Source of the DNA: Enterovibrio calviensis DSM 14347
Lineage (GTDB): Bacteria > Pseudomonadota > Gammaproteobacteria > Enterobacterales > Vibrionaceae
Direction: 5' to 3'
DNA length: 64,000 bases
Assembly: GCF_000621165.1 (NCBI RefSeq)
Contig: NZ_JHZA01000021.1
Coordinates: 19,058 to 83,057, forward strand
Numbering within the stretch: position 1 is the stretch's first letter; each line of letters begins with the position of its first letter. Below the pieces are notes generated by a model that did no database searches, was not told the origin of the DNA, and worked only from the letters and a program-made list of their open reading frames with translations. Positions 47,268 through 58,222 of this stretch are shown piece after piece. Position numbers and translations under genes: made by a program.

Positions 47268-49230
47268 ACCTCTGCGTTTTACGTCGTATTGCCCGCGTCA
47301 AACTGGCGCGGGTGGTATACACATCAAGCCGTGATTTTGCGCGGGTCACGCCGGTATAAACCAACTCTCGCGTCATCACGGGTGTCGGTGTTGGCGGTAA
47401 AACCAGTAAGGTATGGTTGAATTCAGACCCCTGTGATTTGTGAATCGTCATTGCGTAAGCTGTCTGGTGTTCAGGCAAACGACTAGGCAAAAACGCTTTT
47501 ACCGTGCCATCAGACATTTCAAACACCACGCGCAGCCCATCTTCATGTTTCACTACAATGCCAATATCACCGTTGTATAACCCAAGTCCGTGATCGTTCT
47601 GCGTGACCATAACGGGTCTGCCTGAATAGAACGCTTCCTCACCAGGAGCAATTAAGCGCTTGGCTGACAAGGCTTTCTCAATGGCAGTATTCAGCCCTTT
47701 CACGCCAAACGGCCCATCTGACAACGCGCACAGCAACCGAACATTAGAGAAGTGACGCAGTATCTGCCTGTGCTCTTCTCCAGCTAACAATGCATTGAGA
47801 TAATCACTGTAGCCTTCGACGGCCTGCGCGATAGCATCACCATAAACATCGCCGTCTAAGTCGTGCAACGCAATATCTGAAAAACCTTGTTTCAGCACGC
47901 TTTCCATTTGATGAGGGTTACCCGCGTTGATGGCATAGGCCAACTGACCAACACCAGAACGCGCATGGAATCGATAACTCTTTTTCAGCAAGCAGACACC
48001 ATCAGACACCGCAGGTACATTCTCATGCCCCTGCAACGCAAATCCAGTGAGTGTCGATAATTGTGCCGCCCGTGCTGGGCTATAACCCACATCCGCACCA
48101 TCACAAATATCACCCAATACCGCGCCCGCCTCAACCGACGCGAGCTGATCACGGTCTCCAAGCAGGATGACTCGCGCATGGTCGGGTAACGCTGACAACA
48201 ATCGCGCCATCAATGGCAAATCAACCATCGATGCTTCATCGACCACCAGCACATCAAGGTGAAGGCGATTGCCTTCATGATGTCGAAATTCTACGCGATG
48301 CGGAATCGCACCGAGCAGGCGGTGAATCGTCGAGGCTTGTACCGGAATTTTCTCTCGAATACTCGCCTCAACAGGCAAAGCTGCCACAGCCTGACCAATG
48401 GATTCCGTCAGGCGATTTGCCGCTTTACCGGTGGGCGCCACCAGCTTAATGTCCAAGCCTGTGGCTTTATCACTGCTACTGACTAACGCTGCTAATAGCT
48501 TGGCTACCGTGGTGGTTTTCCCCGTACCCGGCCCACCCGATATCACCGTAAACCCGTAACTCAGTGCCACGGCTGCCGCGACTTTCTGCCAATTCAAACG
48601 AGCATGATCAGGCACAAGAGACAAAATTGCATCGTGGGTTCCGCCCGATGCGACCAACGCACTAATGGCGTCAATGTCAACGAGGCTGGCATCCACAATG
48701 TCAAAGAAATCCACGAGCTTTTGCGCGCGCTCTTCTGGTGGCCATGACGGGAACTGATCTTTCAAATATCCAATGTCTGGCGTGAACAAGGTATCTAGCA
48801 ATTGACGATTTTGATCAGGCAGAACGAGCGCATCAACGCGCTTGCTAATTTCAGCAACAACACGTTGCTCCGCCGCCCAATAGCGATGCAAATAAAGTCG
48901 AGAACCATGAAGCACCAACGGCGTTGCTGCCGACCCCGCTCCCACCACCGGGCTTTGCGCCAGAGCAGTTAATGCTTGCTCAGGTTGCAGCAAAGCAGCG
49001 ACGCGCGCGGATTCTGCCGCAGGCAAGTCAAACAACCTTGTTGGGTCAATCGTCGCGACATCCACACAGACATTGCCTTTACCTAACTCAAAGCTCACCA
49101 ATGCTGCCCAGCCCGAAATCAACGCATCGTGGTCAGCTAACTGATCGGCAATAAAGCAGGAAAATTGGCGATCTATCGCTCGAATCGTGCCTCGCTTATA
49201 CAAAGCTTGTAGCATTTCACTCATCGTCAT
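47233..49230 (-). CDS. recD: Exodeoxyribonuclease V subunit RecD
   Basis: 5'-3' helicase subunit of RecBCD, needed for fast unwinding and for control at Chi. 665 residues, somewhat longer than E. coli RecD (608). Walker A at [22 protein letters not shown], Walker [43 protein letters not shown], and the C-terminal helicase motif [22 protein letters not shown] with [10 protein letters not shown]. Start taken at ATG 49228-49230, nine bases after GGAG and overlapping the recB end by 14 bases. The 3' end overlaps argA by 35 bases. Confidence 0.95.
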   Translation of the reverse strand: MTMSEMLQALYKRGTIRAIDRQFSCFIADQLADHDALISGWAALVSFELGKGNVCVDVATIDPTRLFDLPAAESARVAALLQPEQALTALAQSPVVGAGSAATPLVLHGSRLYLHRYWAAEQRVVAEISKRVDALVLPDQNRQLLDTLFTPDIGYLKDQFPSWPPEERAQKLVDFFDIVDASLVDIDAISALVASGGTHDAILSLVPDHARLNWQKVAAAVALSYGFTVISGGPGTGKTTTVAKLLAALVSSSDKATGLDIKLVAPTGKAANRLTESIGQAVAALPVEASIREKIPVQASTIHRLLGAIPHRVEFRHHEGNRLHLDVLVVDEASMVDLPLMARLLSALPDHARVILLGDRDQLASVEAGAVLGDICDGADVGYSPARAAQLSTLTGFALQGHENVPAVSDGVCLLKKSYRFHARSGVGQLAYAINAGNPHQMESVLKQGFSDIALHDLDGDVYGDAIAQAVEGYSDYLNALLAGEEHRQILRHFSNVRLLCALSDGPFGVKGLNTAIEKALSAKRLIAPGEEAFYSGRPVMVTQNDHGLGLYNGDIGIVVKHEDGLRVVFEMSDGTVKAFLPSRLPEHQTAYAMTIHKSQGSEFNHTLLVLPPTPTPVMTRELVYTGVTRAKSRLDVYTTRASLTRAIRRKTQRFSGLADALRGH

Positions 49231-52200
49231 TTGAGCTATCTCCGTTGGTAAACAGCACATCTAACCCGTCGATCAATGAGTAAGAAGGTTTGGTATAGAA
49301 AATCCCATGGCGCGTATCAGCTTCAATACCTCGCACAAACAAGTAGTACACGCCACCAAAGTGGCGTTCAAAATCGTAGTCAGCGATCCGTTGACGTAAA
49401 AATCGATGCAGGGCCAGCGAATAGATCTGGTACTGAAAATCGTATCGATGATCGATCATGGCTTGATTCAACGCCGCTTCGGTGTAGTCAGCGGGCGAAT
49501 CCCCCAAGTAATTTGATTTCCAGTCGAGCACGTAATAGCGCCCCTGCCAGCAAAACACGAGGTCGATAAAACCTTTAAGCATGCCACTGGCTGTATCAAA
49601 CCCTAAGTTGGATGCTTGAGCGGATAAAGGATCGTGGGTTTGGATTAAACGGTTCACGCGACCACACTGCAACCGCTCAACAGGCATGACAAACTCCATC
49701 TCGGTTAACCGAGCGGGCGCATCAATCTGAGACAGCGTAAGCCCTTGCTCACCGAGCGATTGCGCCACCACGTCAGTGAGGAGACGCTGCAACACTGGAA
49801 CCCATGCTTCGTCATAGTTTTCAAGTGCAAGCGCATGGCGGATCATGTCTGCCACCTCGTCGCTGTACATGTCTTCGCCGAAATCGACATTTTCAAACAA
49901 GGTATGCAAAAACGTACCGGGACGCGCACCTCGGGGAAATTGGAAGATAGAGCCATATTGATCGATCGGCTCTTCATCTTCATGACGCTCGTCTGCAGCA
50001 TCAATGTCAAAAGCAGGCAAATCTGGCAATGCCGAGCTGTGCCCCTGCTTAACCAATCCCGAGTAACTGGTTAAACGCCAATCTCGTCGAATGGTGCCTT
50101 TAAAGTGCTTAGCGGTAATGATGTCTGCATGGTGTTCTTGCACGGCAAGCTTGCCAGTGTCAGCCGGTGGCTCGACAACCGAAAACTGCGGCTGGTCTTT
50201 GATGAGCGCGGCAACAGAGGTATGAAGAGCATCAGCATCTCCCGCTTCACCTTGTTGGATCAAATACCCCAGTGCCGACTTGTGCAGCCCCGTATCGCCC
50301 GTTGATTTACGACCGTCTTTTAACGGCGATAATCCAATGAAGCAACCGTAAACGGCACGAGTCAATGCCACGTAAATCAGCCGCAGATCTTCAGCAAGAC
50401 GTTCTTTGTCAGCCAACTCAATCGCAGGTTCAGGATTCGACAACGCCAAGGTGGGCGTATTGTCGTCATCATGGAAAAATGGTCTATCTGACGGTCTGAA
50501 ATTGCACGCAAAAGGCAGGTAAACCAAATCGTATTCCAGACCTTTTGATTTGTGGATGGTGACGATCTGCACCAAATCGCGTTCAGATTCCAAACGTACT
50601 TGCTGCTCTTCACTATTACCGTTAGGCGTGTCGATGTGATCGGCAAGCCAACGAATGAGCGCATGGTGGCTATCCAGCGTTTGACTGGCTTGTTGCAGTA
50701 ATTCACCAAGGTGAAGCAAGTCGGTCAGTGAGCGCTCACCTTCTTCCTCAAGAAGCAATCGTTCCGCTATACCGCGTCGCTGCATCATCTGACGCAACAT
50801 GGGCAATATGCCGCGAGAAAACCACACTGACTGATAAGTTGAAAACTCAATCACCGCCCTTTCCCAGGCTTTTTCATCATGGTTCAGTGAATCAAGTTCT
50901 GTCGCCGTCAGTGCAAACAACCCACTCGCCAGCGCGGCACGAAGAGCGCGTTCATTGTCAGGAGATAGCACCGCCGCCAATAGCCGTTGCAGATCGGCCG
51001 CTAACGCGCTTGAAAATACGCTGCTGCGGTTGGACAGGTAAACAGACGCAATACCTTGCTTTGCCAAGGCTTGCTTAACTTTCGCCGCTTCATTTCCCGT
51101 TCTCACGAGAACAGCAATGTCGCTGGCCTGAATCGTTTTCTGACTTTGCCCTTTGCAGAAATGCGCACGTTCTTCATCACCCGCATTCAATATCTCGCGA
51201 ATACTGGTTGCCGTTGCCAAAGCCATCGTCGCTTCGTAATCGTTTTTACTCACTAAATCTCGCGCTTCTGGCAGCCAGAACGTTAGCGCAGCTTGTGGCG
51301 AACCATTCAAGTGCCAGTGTTTCTGATCTGCCCCCGGCGCATGGTCGACAGCAATAAACGGAATGTCATTGTCATAAATAAAAGGCGCTTTTGCATGAGC
51401 GAATACACGGTTAACCGCCGCGACCATGTCGGCGGTCGAACGCCAGTTAGTGCCAAGGTTGTAATGCTCTGTAATTTGTCGACGCGCATGAATATAAGTA
51501 AAAATGTCTGCGCCACGAAACGCATAAATCGCCTGCTTTGGGTCGCCAATCATGAACAATCCACACTGTGGTGCATTGGCATAGATATCGCTGAAAATCT
51601 GATATTGCTGAGGATCGGTATCTTGGAACTCATCGATCATCGCCACAGGGAACAAGGTGCGGATACGTTCTGCTAATACCCCTTCGCTGTCTTGCGTTAG
51701 CGCTTCTGATAACTGTGAAAGTAAGTCATCAAATGATAGCCAACCGAAACGTCGCTTCTCTTTCGCCAGTAACTGACGCACTTCGCGAATAGCATGTGCC
51801 GTTAACGCATCTTTCAATGTCGGCGGGGACGCGAGTAATGCATCAATCGCATCAAAGACAGTGTGCGTCGGCACAACCCCTTTTTTGGTTTTCTCACTGA
51901 GTACTGACGCAGAAAATCGCGACAAATTGGTTGGAAGATCGTAGTCCACTGTTTGTAGCTGTGCCCACGCGCCAACCTCTCCTAACCAATTGGGTAAGGA
52001 GCGCTTGCTGTAGCTGCGTTTATCAACACCAGATCCTGAAATTAGCGCTTCCAGATCCGCACTGGCTTCGCGCCATTGCGTTTTAATGCCTTCGATGCGT
52101 ACAAGGTTATCGTTGTGAAGCTCAGCGAGATCCTCTGGCATATCAGGCGCTTGAATGCTGACCAATGGCCCTGACAAGTACACACTAATATCGTGCAACA

Positions 52201-52774
52201 ACGCGATTGGTGCTCCCCAGTAACTCCGCACAACACCAGCCAATGACTTTGGCAAAGGATAGAACTGACGTCGCCAAAAATCTGAAACAGCTCGCTCTCT
52301 CAGCGTCGATTCATCGGTAATAAACTCATTACTAAACAAACTGCCGGATTCAAACGCATTCTGCGTCAACATACGCTGACAAAAACCATGGATGGTATAT
52401 ATCGCCGCTTCATCCATTTGACGCTCTGCTTGCAACAAGAGCTGCTCGGCATGTTTATGCTCAGTGATCTCTTCAAGTAACGGGGCAATCACAGGATCAT
52501 GACTTTCACCGCGACTAAATGCCAAACGAGCATCATGGATACGCGCTCGGATACGATCACGCAGCTCCTGCGTTGCCGCTTCGGTAAAGGTCACGACTAG
52601 AATTCTATCAACCGTTAACGGTGTTTCATGTGCCGACGTTTCCATACCGTGCCCTAGCAATAAACGAAGATATAAGCCGGCGATGGTAAAGGTTTTCCCT
52701 GTACCCGCAGAGGCTTCGATTAATCGCTGACCAAAAAGCGGAAATGACATGGGATGAAGAGATTGGGTTGGCAT
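49217..52774 (-). CDS. recB: Exodeoxyribonuclease V subunit RecB
   Basis: 3'-5' helicase and nuclease subunit of RecBCD, which also loads RecA. About 1185 residues. UvrD-type helicase motifs: IEASAGTGKTFTIAGLYLRLLLGHG near the N-terminus, MIDEFQDTDPQQYQIF and VTIHKSKGLEYDLVYLPF. C-terminal nuclease: GFIDLVFCWQGRYYVLDWKSNYLGDSP, with the catalytic Asp...Asp-x-Lys. ATG at 52772-52774 (MPTQSLHPMSFPLFGQRLIEAS) is preferred by comparison with E. coli; no strong ribosome site. Coupled to recD by overlap; recC lies beyond a chemoreceptor gene. Confidence 0.95.
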   Translation of the reverse strand: MPTQSLHPMSFPLFGQRLIEASAGTGKTFTIAGLYLRLLLGHGMETSAHETPLTVDRILVVTFTEAATQELRDRIRARIHDARLAFSRGESHDPVIAPLLEEITEHKHAEQLLLQAERQMDEAAIYTIHGFCQRMLTQNAFESGSLFSNEFITDESTLRERAVSDFWRRQFYPLPKSLAGVVRSYWGAPIALLHDISVYLSGPLVSIQAPDMPEDLAELHNDNLVRIEGIKTQWREASADLEALISGSGVDKRSYSKRSLPNWLGEVGAWAQLQTVDYDLPTNLSRFSASVLSEKTKKGVVPTHTVFDAIDALLASPPTLKDALTAHAIREVRQLLAKEKRRFGWLSFDDLLSQLSEALTQDSEGVLAERIRTLFPVAMIDEFQDTDPQQYQIFSDIYANAPQCGLFMIGDPKQAIYAFRGADIFTYIHARRQITEHYNLGTNWRSTADMVAAVNRVFAHAKAPFIYDNDIPFIAVDHAPGADQKHWHLNGSPQAALTFWLPEARDLVSKNDYEATMALATATSIREILNAGDEERAHFCKGQSQKTIQASDIAVLVRTGNEAAKVKQALAKQGIASVYLSNRSSVFSSALAADLQRLLAAVLSPDNERALRAALASGLFALTATELDSLNHDEKAWERAVIEFSTYQSVWFSRGILPMLRQMMQRRGIAERLLLEEEGERSLTDLLHLGELLQQASQTLDSHHALIRWLADHIDTPNGNSEEQQVRLESERDLVQIVTIHKSKGLEYDLVYLPFACNFRPSDRPFFHDDDNTPTLALSNPEPAIELADKERLAEDLRLIYVALTRAVYGCFIGLSPLKDGRKSTGDTGLHKSALGYLIQQGEAGDADALHTSVAALIKDQPQFSVVEPPADTGKLAVQEHHADIITAKHFKGTIRRDWRLTSYSGLVKQGHSSALPDLPAFDIDAADERHEDEEPIDQYGSIFQFPRGARPGTFLHTLFENVDFGEDMYSDEVADMIRHALALENYDEAWVPVLQRLLTDVVAQSLGEQGLTLSQIDAPARLTEMEFVMPVERLQCGRVNRLIQTHDPLSAQASNLGFDTASGMLKGFIDLVFCWQGRYYVLDWKSNYLGDSPADYTEAALNQAMIDHRYDFQYQIYSLALHRFLRQRIADYDFERHFGGVYYLFVRGIEADTRHGIFYTKPSYSLIDGLDVLFTNGDSSNDDE

Positions 52775-53033
52775 GCAATGTCGACTCAAGTGAGAGGAAT
52801 GACCAGATTTTATCAAGTATGAGCGTGATTGTAAGTGAAATGACTATGCAGACTTTACCGACATCAAGGTTTTAAAAATTAGGCATACTACGAGAAGAAA
52901 AAAATGTATGCGATTCAACTCACAATATAACCACCCTCATCCCAAGCGCATCTATTGATACACCACCTAAATTAGGCGACCCTTAATGTTTCATGTTTGT
53001 TATATCACACACATAAATTGAGCCTTTTATAGT

Positions 53034-54647
53034 ATGAAATTTGTTACAAACCTTACATTTCGAAATAAGTTACTGCTCATTGTCGGTATTTCAGTGATTA
53101 GCATAATTCTACTTACCGCATTTCAAGTTCGAAACTTACACAATGATCTTCTCCAAGAGAGAAAAGGAAACTTGATGCAGACCATTGATATTGCATGGCA
53201 AATCGTCGATAAGCATTATCAAGAAGACGCGTCTGAAGAAGGATTAAAGAATGCCATGGCGGCATTACAGCCTTTACGATTTGGGTCTGATGGCTATTAC
53301 TTTGTCGTAGATAACGACGGCACAATGGTGGCGGGCTCAAGAAGCTGGATTGGGCGCGATTTCAATACATTTCGCGACAGTAACGGTGGCGCTGTACTTC
53401 GTAACATGCGTCAAGCGGCGCAACCATCAGAGGGTGGGTTTAGTAGCTACTGGTTTGCAAAGCCAGGCGGAAATGCCGCTATTGAGAAAGTCAGTGCGGT
53501 AAAACGTCACGCGCCTTGGGGACTGCTGATCGGCACGGGCATTTATATCGACGATCTTGAAACCTTGGTTTGGCAAGAAGCAGGGAAATCAGCCTTAGTG
53601 GCTTCTTCATTTACTTTGATACTCATCATATTGGCAACTGCGCTATCACGCATGCTGGTGACGTCCATTCGTGAAATCCAACGTGCGTTAAGCGCAGTGG
53701 CAAAAGGCGACCTCACCGCGAGAGCAGACGTAAACAGCGAAGATGAACTGGGCGAAATGGCACGCAACCTCAACAATGCATGCCAACAACTGCAAACCTT
53801 ACTGGCGAATGTGGACACTACACTCCACCAGCTAGATAGCGACAGCAATACCATGGCAAATTTGGCTAACCGTTCAACAGACGGCATTCGCACGCAAAGC
53901 CAAGAATTAGACTTGGTTGCCAGTGCGATGGAAGAAATGTCATCGGCAATCAAAGAGGTAGAAGCTAGCACCCTGACGGCACAAAACAGCACTCGTCACT
54001 CACGCGTACTGGTGGGCGAAGCCGAGAATGCATTGTCCGTCTCTCTTAACAACTTTGAAGAAGTGAACCGTGATGTGATTGACGCGGAGCGCAATATTCG
54101 TGAGCTTGCAGCCTCTAGCGATCAGATCAGTGATGTCGTTACTGTGATCAATGACATTTCGGAACAAACTAATTTGCTGGCCTTGAATGCCGCCATTGAA
54201 GCTGCTCGTGCTGGCAGTGCTGGTCGAGGATTTGCTGTCGTTGCAGATGAAGTCAGAAAACTGGCCTACTCGACCAAAGAGTCCACCACTCAAATCAATG
54301 CCATCATAGAGAAGCTTCAAGAGCGCGCTCAGATAGCAGCGAAAATCATGAGCAGTGGGACTGACAAAACGGCGCAAAGCCTCGATCACGCTCGCCAAGC
54401 TCAAACACAGCTGACGTCATTGGCTGATTTGATTAACGATTTGGAGCAGCTAAACACGGCTGTCGCGACATCCACATCTCAACAAGCAAGTGCGTCGTCG
54501 GAAGTTGCTCGTAGTGTGGTGAACGTTAGCGACATTTCACACAACAACCGTGATGCCAGCGAAGAGACCCTCGCACTCAGCGACAAAGTAAAATCACTGA
54601 GTGATACAGGCCGCGACCAGCTGTCTAAGTTCAATATTACCGCCTAA
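53034..54647 (+). CDS. Methyl-accepting chemotaxis protein with single Cache sensor domain
   Basis: Chemoreceptor, 537 residues. TM1 ([20 protein letters not shown], about 14-33), periplasmic sCache_2-type domain (about 35-180; [28 protein letters not shown] and [17 protein letters not shown]), TM2 (about 187-208), HAMP ([30 protein letters not shown]), and the signalling hairpin tip [20 protein letters not shown]...[15 protein letters not shown]. No C-terminal NWETF-type tether. Opposite in strand to recB and recC. The 260 bases upstream are AT-rich with no gene. Ligand unknown; sCache_2 domains often bind small carboxylates. Confidence 0.94.
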   Translation: MKFVTNLTFRNKLLLIVGISVISIILLTAFQVRNLHNDLLQERKGNLMQTIDIAWQIVDKHYQEDASEEGLKNAMAALQPLRFGSDGYYFVVDNDGTMVAGSRSWIGRDFNTFRDSNGGAVLRNMRQAAQPSEGGFSSYWFAKPGGNAAIEKVSAVKRHAPWGLLIGTGIYIDDLETLVWQEAGKSALVASSFTLILIILATALSRMLVTSIREIQRALSAVAKGDLTARADVNSEDELGEMARNLNNACQQLQTLLANVDTTLHQLDSDSNTMANLANRSTDGIRTQSQELDLVASAMEEMSSAIKEVEASTLTAQNSTRHSRVLVGEAENALSVSLNNFEEVNRDVIDAERNIRELAASSDQISDVVTVINDISEQTNLLALNAAIEAARAGSAGRGFAVVADEVRKLAYSTKESTTQINAIIEKLQERAQIAAKIMSSGTDKTAQSLDHARQAQTQLTSLADLINDLEQLNTAVATSTSQQASASSEVARSVVNVSDISHNNRDASEETLALSDKVKSLSDTGRDQLSKFNITA

Positions 54648-54677
54648 AAAAACCTTGCGCATTTAACCGCGCAAGGT
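54645..54677 (-). terminator. Terminator of recC (minus strand)
   Basis: Stem ACCTTGCGC / GCGCAAGGT around eight bases (54652-54677), followed on the minus strand by a run of T (54645-54651). It starts at the MCP stop codon and probably ends recC transcripts. Confidence 0.75.
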
Positions 54678-54703
54678 ACAGAAAGAAGACTGATGAGACA
54701 TTG

Positions 54704-57700
54704 TCAGTTTTCTTTCTTTTCTGCTCTCATCGCCGGAAGGAGTACTTGTTGCCCCCATGCAAGCACATCGCTCAGCAACTGCTCACTCGCCTGCGGCCAC
54801 ACTCGCATCACGTAGGTATTTTCGCCTTCTCCAGTGGTCATATAACCACTATCAAATGCTGCTCGCATTTTAGTTTTGGCCTTTTCCCACGTCGCCTCAT
54901 CATCAGACCAATTACCCGCTTTATCCATACTCGCCAATAATCCCGCTAGCGCGGTGTTCGGCAAGTAAGGAAGAGGCCGCTCAGTGCCTAAGTAATACTG
55001 TTCAAGGTAGAAGCTCAAATAACTCAAAGCTTCATTTGCATCAATGGGCGTCAATACGACATCTTCATCAACCCCGATAAAATGCGTTTCGCTTTTATCA
55101 CCCGCAGCACATTGGCAAAGGTGATCTATCCACGCAGCCAGCCTGTCACGCGCACGGATTTTCCCGCTTCGAAACAACACTCGCCCTGCGCGATAACGTT
55201 CATCAAGCCAGCCTTGCAATAACACAGTGCCGCGAGAGGTTGGAATCGAGAGGTTAATTTCGAGTGGTTGACGTCGCTCTGAAAAATGCGGTTTCAATCT
55301 GTCATACAACCCAAGGATACTGGCTTGTTCACTTTCTAGCGTTAGCTCGCCAAAGTGGCTCAACGGCAGCGTGCCGCTGGCTTTTTGATGTTGATAGAAA
55401 TCCGTCAGTGATTGCTCACTGTTGCCGTATTCAATGATGTGAGTTAGCAGCGCATCTCGCAGCTGATAGCGTTCGAGGTTATCTAATGAAAAAGGCTCAG
55501 CGTCCTCCATGGCACCTTCTGGCGCTTCGAAAAACACTTTTAAGCGACGATTGAAAAAGTACTGCACAGGCAAACGCCAAAAACGCTGCAGTTCGGCCAA
55601 TTCAACAATGCGTGTTTCTGCATCATTTTCAGTGACTAGGTCTTGCCCCCCTAAAAAGGGTTCTGCAAGCTCGCCTTCACCTTTTGCTGCTGGTAGCCAT
55701 TCTGACGCATAGCTTTGTCTGTGCCCCTCAAACGCGAGGCGACTAAACGGGACCAATGGGTTGTGATGAACCAAATGGTCAATGAGATTTTCACCTGACG
55801 CCTGTTCAGGCAGCGTATTGTCATTCTCTAAACAATAACCCTGTCGGCAGTAATCAAGCAGCTCGGTGATCAACACCGATGGTACTTTCACCGAGTTATC
55901 TTGTACTGAACGCCCAACATAGCTGATGTATAACCGCTGCTGTGCTGACTGGAGTGCTTCTAGGAACAAATAGCGATCGTCATCCCGTCGAGAGCGATCC
56001 CCTGCTCGTGTTCGCCCTGCCATCAAATCAAAGCCGACGGGAGCAATCGTTCTCGGATAATCGCCATCATTCATGCCTAGAAGACAAACCACATTAAATG
56101 GGATAGAACGCATTGGCATCAAGGTACAGAAGTTTACCTGACCGGCAAGGAAACGCTGACTCACGCGCTCGCCACCCAATTTTTCTTTCAGGTAGTCACG
56201 AACAATGGCCAAAGAGAGCGCCTGAATAAAGCCAGCATCATCGAGTTGAGTGAGCCAACTGTCGAGCTGATCGCGTATGAGTTTACCGGCAAGCTCTTCT
56301 TCGGTATCCAGCGCAAACATGTCATCAAACAATGCGATCAATGTGGTGACCCAATCTTGCCCAATTTGAGCTTGATTCAATGCCGCTTGCGCGCCGTTAA
56401 GCACGCGGAAGAACTCGCCCAACTTACCCGCGACATCGGCTTCTAATCCCTGCACCTCATCATAGGCAAGCACATCATTGTACAAGCCGCGATCACTCGG
56501 CATGGCATAGCCAAGCAACATGCGGTTCAAACCAAATTGCCAAGTATTTTGATGTTGGTGAGGAAGCGAGAAGTGGGTAGCGGTGTCATCATCAAGCCCC
56601 CAACGAATGCCCGCCTCTTCTACCCAAAACTTCACTTTTTCAAATTGGCGGTTATCAAAACCAAAGCGACGTAGCACTGAAGGCACTTCAAGGATCTCAA
56701 GCAGATCGGCCGCGCTGCATCGACTGTCGGGCAAACTCAGTAATCGCAAGAAAGTAGTGAGTATTGGGCTTTCTTGGTCTGCACTGCGGTCAGATATCGA
56801 AAATGGGATGTAGCGCTCACCTGGCGCATTACCAAACACAGCCTGAATTGCTGGGCTATAAGCATTGATATCAGCGACCATCACCACGATATCCCGCGGC
56901 GTTAACGACGGTTCGGACTCCAACATATCCAGCAGGCGATCATGCAAGACTTCCACTTCTCGCATCGGGCTATGACAGACTTCAATGGTGAGCGAGCGGT
57001 CTTCCGGAGAGATAACCTGCTTGCTCTCACTGGTCAAGGTTTCTTGAATGTTACCCGGCTCTATCAAATCAAGAATGTCGGCTTGAATATGCTGCAACAG
57101 GCTGTCACGTTGAATATCAACAAAACCCTGATCAACTTCATGACATTGGAGTTCAGAAATCAGCAGTAGATTATCTCGCCCCAATTTCCCCATGGATGCC
57201 AACAAGCTATTGCCCACTTCTGCAGCGTCATCACCACCGCCTAGCGCCAAGGAGAATTGCGCAGGCTCATCACCTTGGCTGATCCGGCTAATTCGACTTT
57301 CCATCGCTGCTTCGCGTTTTGCTAAATAGCGTTTGTCTCGAATATCGCCCCAGTAGTAACGACAAGGGTTGGTAAACATGTAATGCACATCAATGTGTTG
57401 CCCCAATGCTTTTAGTGCATCCAGATAACGGGGCGGAAGCGCAGAGATCCCAAACACAAAAACACGCTCAATTCCGACCAATCCTTCGGGTTTGGTTGCA
57501 TGCGAGGATAATGTATCGATGAATTCTTCATATAAATTGGCACGGTGAAATGGCGACTGACCTTGTTGTAAGGTGTAATCATAAAGCGCTTGCCAAAGTT
57601 GGGGTTGCCAGCTTTTCTCATCGGCAAGTTCTGGCACTGCTTGTTCATTTTCCCACGCTTTGATCCACTCAGGGCGATACACCAAGTATTGGTCATAGAT

Positions 57701-58099
57701 ATCCGCGATTTTCCCAGCAAGCTGGTATAGCTTCTGGTCATCAGTATCGTCTTCAAGATAGCGCTTCAGTTCATCGAAATCTGGCGTATCGAGCATAGGT
57801 GGCAGCACTTTCATGAGCTTCCATGTCATCGCTTCTTTGTTGAAAAAGCTGCGTTGAGGAACGCCTTCCAATAAATGCGTAAACATCTGCCAGATAAATG
57901 TCGCAGGCAGCGGAAACTCGATGTTAGCAACAATGCCTTGCTCTTTAGCCATCTCCAGCTTTAGCCACTGGGCCATACCAGGGCTTTGCACCAAAATGAT
58001 TTCTTTTTGGAATGGATTATCGAGCGGCTTCTGCTGAACGATGGCGACCAGCAGACTTTTCAGCAAGTCCAATTGGTTGGAGTGATAGACAGTGAACAC
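54704..58099 (-). CDS. recC: Exodeoxyribonuclease V subunit RecC
   Basis: Chi-recognition subunit of RecBCD, an inactive helicase/nuclease scaffold. 1131 residues. Family blocks: VYHSNQLDLLKSLLVAIVQQKPLDNPFQKEIILVQSPGMAQWLKLEMA at the N-terminus, VFVFGISALPPRYLDALKALGQHIDVHYMFTNPCRYYWGDI, and RSIPFNVVCLLGMNDGDYPRTIAPVGFDLM. Start is GTG at 58097-58099 (aligning with E. coli MLRVYHSN). ptrA, which separates recC from recB in E. coli, is absent; an unrelated chemoreceptor gene on the other strand lies there instead. Confidence 0.96.
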   Translation of the reverse strand: MFTVYHSNQLDLLKSLLVAIVQQKPLDNPFQKEIILVQSPGMAQWLKLEMAKEQGIVANIEFPLPATFIWQMFTHLLEGVPQRSFFNKEAMTWKLMKVLPPMLDTPDFDELKRYLEDDTDDQKLYQLAGKIADIYDQYLVYRPEWIKAWENEQAVPELADEKSWQPQLWQALYDYTLQQGQSPFHRANLYEEFIDTLSSHATKPEGLVGIERVFVFGISALPPRYLDALKALGQHIDVHYMFTNPCRYYWGDIRDKRYLAKREAAMESRISRISQGDEPAQFSLALGGGDDAAEVGNSLLASMGKLGRDNLLLISELQCHEVDQGFVDIQRDSLLQHIQADILDLIEPGNIQETLTSESKQVISPEDRSLTIEVCHSPMREVEVLHDRLLDMLESEPSLTPRDIVVMVADINAYSPAIQAVFGNAPGERYIPFSISDRSADQESPILTTFLRLLSLPDSRCSAADLLEILEVPSVLRRFGFDNRQFEKVKFWVEEAGIRWGLDDDTATHFSLPHQHQNTWQFGLNRMLLGYAMPSDRGLYNDVLAYDEVQGLEADVAGKLGEFFRVLNGAQAALNQAQIGQDWVTTLIALFDDMFALDTEEELAGKLIRDQLDSWLTQLDDAGFIQALSLAIVRDYLKEKLGGERVSQRFLAGQVNFCTLMPMRSIPFNVVCLLGMNDGDYPRTIAPVGFDLMAGRTRAGDRSRRDDDRYLFLEALQSAQQRLYISYVGRSVQDNSVKVPSVLITELLDYCRQGYCLENDNTLPEQASGENLIDHLVHHNPLVPFSRLAFEGHRQSYASEWLPAAKGEGELAEPFLGGQDLVTENDAETRIVELAELQRFWRLPVQYFFNRRLKVFFEAPEGAMEDAEPFSLDNLERYQLRDALLTHIIEYGNSEQSLTDFYQHQKASGTLPLSHFGELTLESEQASILGLYDRLKPHFSERRQPLEINLSIPTSRGTVLLQGWLDERYRAGRVLFRSGKIRARDRLAAWIDHLCQCAAGDKSETHFIGVDEDVVLTPIDANEALSYLSFYLEQYYLGTERPLPYLPNTALAGLLASMDKAGNWSDDEATWEKAKTKMRAAFDSGYMTTGEGENTYVMRVWPQASEQLLSDVLAWGQQVLLPAMRAEKKEN

Positions 58100-58222
58100 G
58101 AGGCAAGACTCTTGAGAACATGATTGAACAGATTGTGGCGGAATGCTCTCAAGAGTGCAATTTTAGGGCATTACACATGGGCGTAAGGTTAGAAAAAAGC
58201 CTGCGAGATGCAGGCTTTAAGG

